Source: Chara braunii (Eukaryota; Streptophyta; Charophyceae; Charales; Characeae). From it: DNA of 30,335 bases. The stretch is taken from assembly GCA_003427395.1 (NCBI GenBank), contig BFEA01000827.1, positions 254,386 through 284,720 on the forward strand. Direction: 5' to 3'. Position 1 is the first letter of the stretch. Every line of letters starts with the position of its first letter. Made by a program: the position numbers and the translations under genes. Below the pieces are notes generated by a model that was given only the letters and a program-made list of their open reading frames with translations, did no database searches and had not been told where the DNA came from. This document shows positions 28,023-30,335 of this stretch, one piece after another.

Positions 28023-28280
28023 GTTGTGTTGGTGCTTCTACTTGCGTGGGTGCAGTTTTGTGATCTTCCTCTCCGGCGTGTCTTGCGTGGAGAGAAACAG
28101 AGTACGATTTATCCGATTTAATCTTCAGAGATTTGGCCGGCGTTCAGCATCCGCTCTTGGGGATCGTTCGGAGATCGAAAAACGAGCTCCTTCTCTTTCT
28201 TTATTGGGGGTGATCAACTGCTTTCCGGCAGGGGAGAAATGTTCGGAAATCGGATAGCTTCGAGTACTGAGCCGAAGGAT

Positions 28281-28440
28281 TTTCCTCTGGATCGCTATGT
28301 GGCGCTAGTGGCATAAATAAAATAATAATTAATAGATAATTAATTAATTATAATTTCACTAAATAAAGAATGATAATAGATAATATATCAATTTATTCTA
28401 AATGATTACCAAGATAATCAATTGACTTCGGGGTGAGAAT
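28281..28440. other. AT-rich island
   Basis: About 120 bases from 28312 to 28430 are over 80% A/T (runs such as TAATTAATTAATTATAATTTC), in sharp contrast to their surroundings. No open frame or terminal repeat is seen. An organelle-derived insert or an old MITE is possible. Confidence 0.5.
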
Positions 28441-29907
28441 TGTGTGAGAGTCTGCAATGTGGGGATCGATGAGTTGGGCTACTTGTTGTTTGTTTCTCTA
28501 CTAGGACTGTGTTTCCTTGTCTGGTTGGAAGGTAGACAATGTATCGTGTGCTAAACAGGGCGACTGGTCAGTTGGTGTGACTGTGCACTCGGCCGGGGGT
28601 GCGGGGTAGCTCTGAGGTGATATTGGGCAGTAGGTGGTGGCGTTGGGGGTAGGTGCCGTTCAGGGGGGGTGGGAGTGAAAGAATATTACTGTTGGGTTAA
28701 TCCGGGAGGTAGGGTTCGAGTTATTCTTCTTATTTAGGTGGGTAAAGCCTACTCCCTTCCGATGCTTGCCTTAGTTTGGTGTTGAGATTTGCTGTGTAGA
28801 GTGGTAATAGTGTGGTGTGTGATAGTTTGGGATAAGTCGTGTCGTGGGGAGAGTACTCTTAGCATGAGGGTTGTGCTGGAGGAGTGGGGGATGAGTAAGG
28901 TATAGTGGTCGGTGTGTGTGTGGCGGGGAGTTGGGGGCGTGTATTGGTACTATGGGGTCGGGTGGTGACTAGGGTGCGCTCCAACTAAGTTTTTTGTGCC
29001 TCTCTAACGAGTCTTCTTTGCCCACACGGGGATCTGCATACATGCCCTTTCTTCCACCCTTGGTACCGGTGTCGACGATGTTGGACGAAACATGTATTTC
29101 TGTTTGTCTCTTCCGTCTGTCGTATGCTGTCTGGCTACTCAATGAAGGGTTGGACTTCGGATGCTATCGACAGATACCCCTGTTCCTCTATTCTATAATC
29201 GGAAGATGAGAATGATGGTTGCTCAGATTCCTTCCCGATAGAGGTCTTGCGCTCCCTGGTGAAAGCCGAAGTGTGAACTTCTGTCTTCCTTTTGTTGTGG
29301 TTCGCGCCCGCTGAGATCGTAGTATGGATGTGTGGAGAGACTTACCGTATTAGTAAAGGAGTCTGTCTGACTTATGCGAGGCTGCGGTGTGTCTCGGCAT
29401 TGGTTGTCACTCGCTGATGCTGTGTAGGGCTTGAAAAAATAAACCCCGTCTTGTGTCCTCTTCGATCCTCTTCTTCTTTCTTTATTCCGTCCCTCCCCCT
29501 GTCTCGTCCTTTACACTTCCCTTATTGTGTCGTGGTCGCCTGTTCCCTCGCTTTTTAGGAAATTTCTTTCCCTGTCCCTTTCCTTCCTTTTCCCTTTTCT
29601 TCCCACGCTTCGAGTACTTGTACCAGTGTTGTTTCATCGCCCTTCCTATCCCATCATTGCCCACCTTTGTCCTTTCTGTTGTTTAGCAGACTTGTTTCCT
29701 CTCTCCCTCCTGTCCCTCTTCCCCGTTTCTTCCTTCCTTTGATTAGTCGAAGTAGCCACGCCCGAGGACGTGGCGTGACCTGGCGTGTGTGGTTTCCTGC
29801 CTCTCCTCTCTCTTTCCCTCCCAGAATCGAAGGTTCGAAGTGGAAAACGTGCGTGGCGCTTTCGTGCTGGTCGACGTGCTGGTTCGCGCGCGGGCCAGGC
29901 AAAAATC
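28441..29907. other. No gene seen; T/G- and pyrimidine-rich
   Basis: 28440-28980 is G/T-rich, and 29440-29760 is C/T-rich on the plus strand. Short frames show no domain. I found no tRNA-like or transposon boundary sequence. Confidence 0.55.
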
Positions 29908-29959
29908 GTGAGCGTTAGCGTTAGCGGACCGCGCTAACCGGTACGGCACGAGCGCTCAC
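29908..29959. repeat. Nested palindrome
   Basis: The inner arms GTTAGCG (29920-29926) and CGCTAAC (29932-29938) lie within the outer arms GTGAGCG (29908-29914) and CGCTCAC (29953-29959). GCGTTAGC is also tandemly repeated in the left arm. Confidence 0.7.
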
Positions 29960-30058
29960 TCGAAGCCTGCTATTGCGAGACTCTTCCTCCATGTGTGTTG
30001 TCATGTTCGCTATACAAAACACAAAAAAAGCATGCCTGTTTCGTCGGACTTTCCCCGG

Positions 30059-30173
30059 CTCATCAGGAGGGGGTTTGTGTGTGCCTGTGTATCTGTGCGC
30101 ATGTCAAAGAGAGAGAGACACACACACAGAAAGAGCCTTCTTTATCCCACTTTCACCAACTCATCAGGAGGGG
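30059..30173. repeat. CTCATCAGGAGGGG direct repeat, 101 bp apart
   Basis: The 14-mer occurs at 30059-30072 and 30160-30173, each followed by a TGTGTG-rich run. A GA/CA microsatellite lies between them. Confidence 0.8.
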
Positions 30174-30200
30174 TATGTGTGGGTGCATGTATGCCTGAGG

Positions 30201-30253
30201 GCGCGCGTGCGCGCACGAGAGCGAGAGCGAGCGAGCGAGAGCGCGCACGCGCG

Positions 30254-30254
<1 letters not shown>
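30201..30254. repeat. Alternating GC/GT inverted repeat
   Basis: GCGCGCGTGCGCGC (30201-30214) and its exact reverse complement (30241-30254) flank a 26-base GAGC-rich spacer. Alternating purine-pyrimidine tracts of this kind favour Z-DNA or cruciforms. Confidence 0.85.

Positions 30255-30335
<81 letters not shown>
30255..30335. repeat. (GA)n microsatellite at the right end
   Basis: After ACGA the sequence is an uninterrupted GA repeat to the end of the window. Confidence 0.95.

Larger units (their letters stand above)
25193..28280 (-). mobile_element. LINE copy C (minus strand, internally deleted)
   Basis: A poly-T of about 20 bases with one C (25193-25209) and the shared 3' block mark the 3' end. 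An ORF2 C-terminal fragment, then ORF1, and about 260 bp of 5' untranslated sequence follow toward higher coordinates. The expected 3 kb or so of endonuclease and RT is absent between the ORFs. The 5' limit near 28280 is placed where the sequence becomes AT-rich and is approximate. Confidence 0.7.

Noticed and set aside
29453-29742. Plus-strand hydrophobic short frames
   Set aside because: The sequence is a pyrimidine-rich tract that encodes Phe, Leu, Ser and Pro in any frame; no start context or domain is seen.
1-30335. CRISPR array or prokaryotic operon
   Set aside because: The direct repeats have irregular spacing and the gene content is eukaryotic retroelements.

Overview
The window is a stack of nested and adjacent transposable elements in a non-coding, repeat-rich background. 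No host gene, tRNA or rRNA could be supported. It begins and ends inside (GA)n microsatellites. A plant-type LTR retrotransposon (initiator-Met primer site, chromodomain integrase), LINE fragments with a zf-RVT-like C-terminus, and a Penelope-like element with an N-terminal GIY-YIG domain together suggest a green-lineage nucleus, perhaps a streptophyte alga such as a charophyte or an early-diverging plant. The species is a guess.

Layout. 1-4693: microsatellites, tandem duplications, a possible hAT-type non-autonomous element (2411-2879), a LINE 3' end (3749-4016) and a foldback MITE-like element (4027-4225). 4696-12989: a Tc1/mariner/IS630-type DNA transposon with TA target duplications and matching terminal inverted repeats. 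It carries a DD34E transposase on the minus strand and is split by a 6.2-kb Penelope-like element (PLE, 6111-12320). 12991-13870: short tandem duplications. 13884-23673: a Ty3/Gypsy chromovirus with 1.4-kb LTRs, inserted in the poly-A tail of a LINE. 23674-25192: that LINE's 3' end, with the C-terminus of ORF2 on the minus strand. 25193 to about 28280: a second, internally deleted LINE joining ORF1 directly to the ORF2 tail. 28281-30335: an AT-rich island, T/G- and pyrimidine-rich sequence, palindromes and microsatellites.

The most notable system is the PLE. One 3.7-kb reading frame encodes a CCHC zinc knuckle, a charged coiled-coil-like stretch, a GIY-YIG endonuclease, a CxC motif and a reverse transcriptase with an intact VDD, in that order. 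Seven premature stops interrupt it, with no frameshift. It is preceded by a 402-bp partial tandem copy of its own 3' end, giving an exact 5,808-bp period. Each copy holds a type I hammerhead ribozyme-like motif, so self-cleavage of a read-through transcript would release a unit-length 5,808-nt RNA.

A theme across elements is that coding regions are full of stops that a single C-to-T change would explain, while the repeats flanking the PLE and the Ty3 element differ by only about 1%. This suggests dead copies were mobilised in trans, or that an unusual mutational process is at work. All assignments come from reading motifs by eye. No database search or structure calculation was run.
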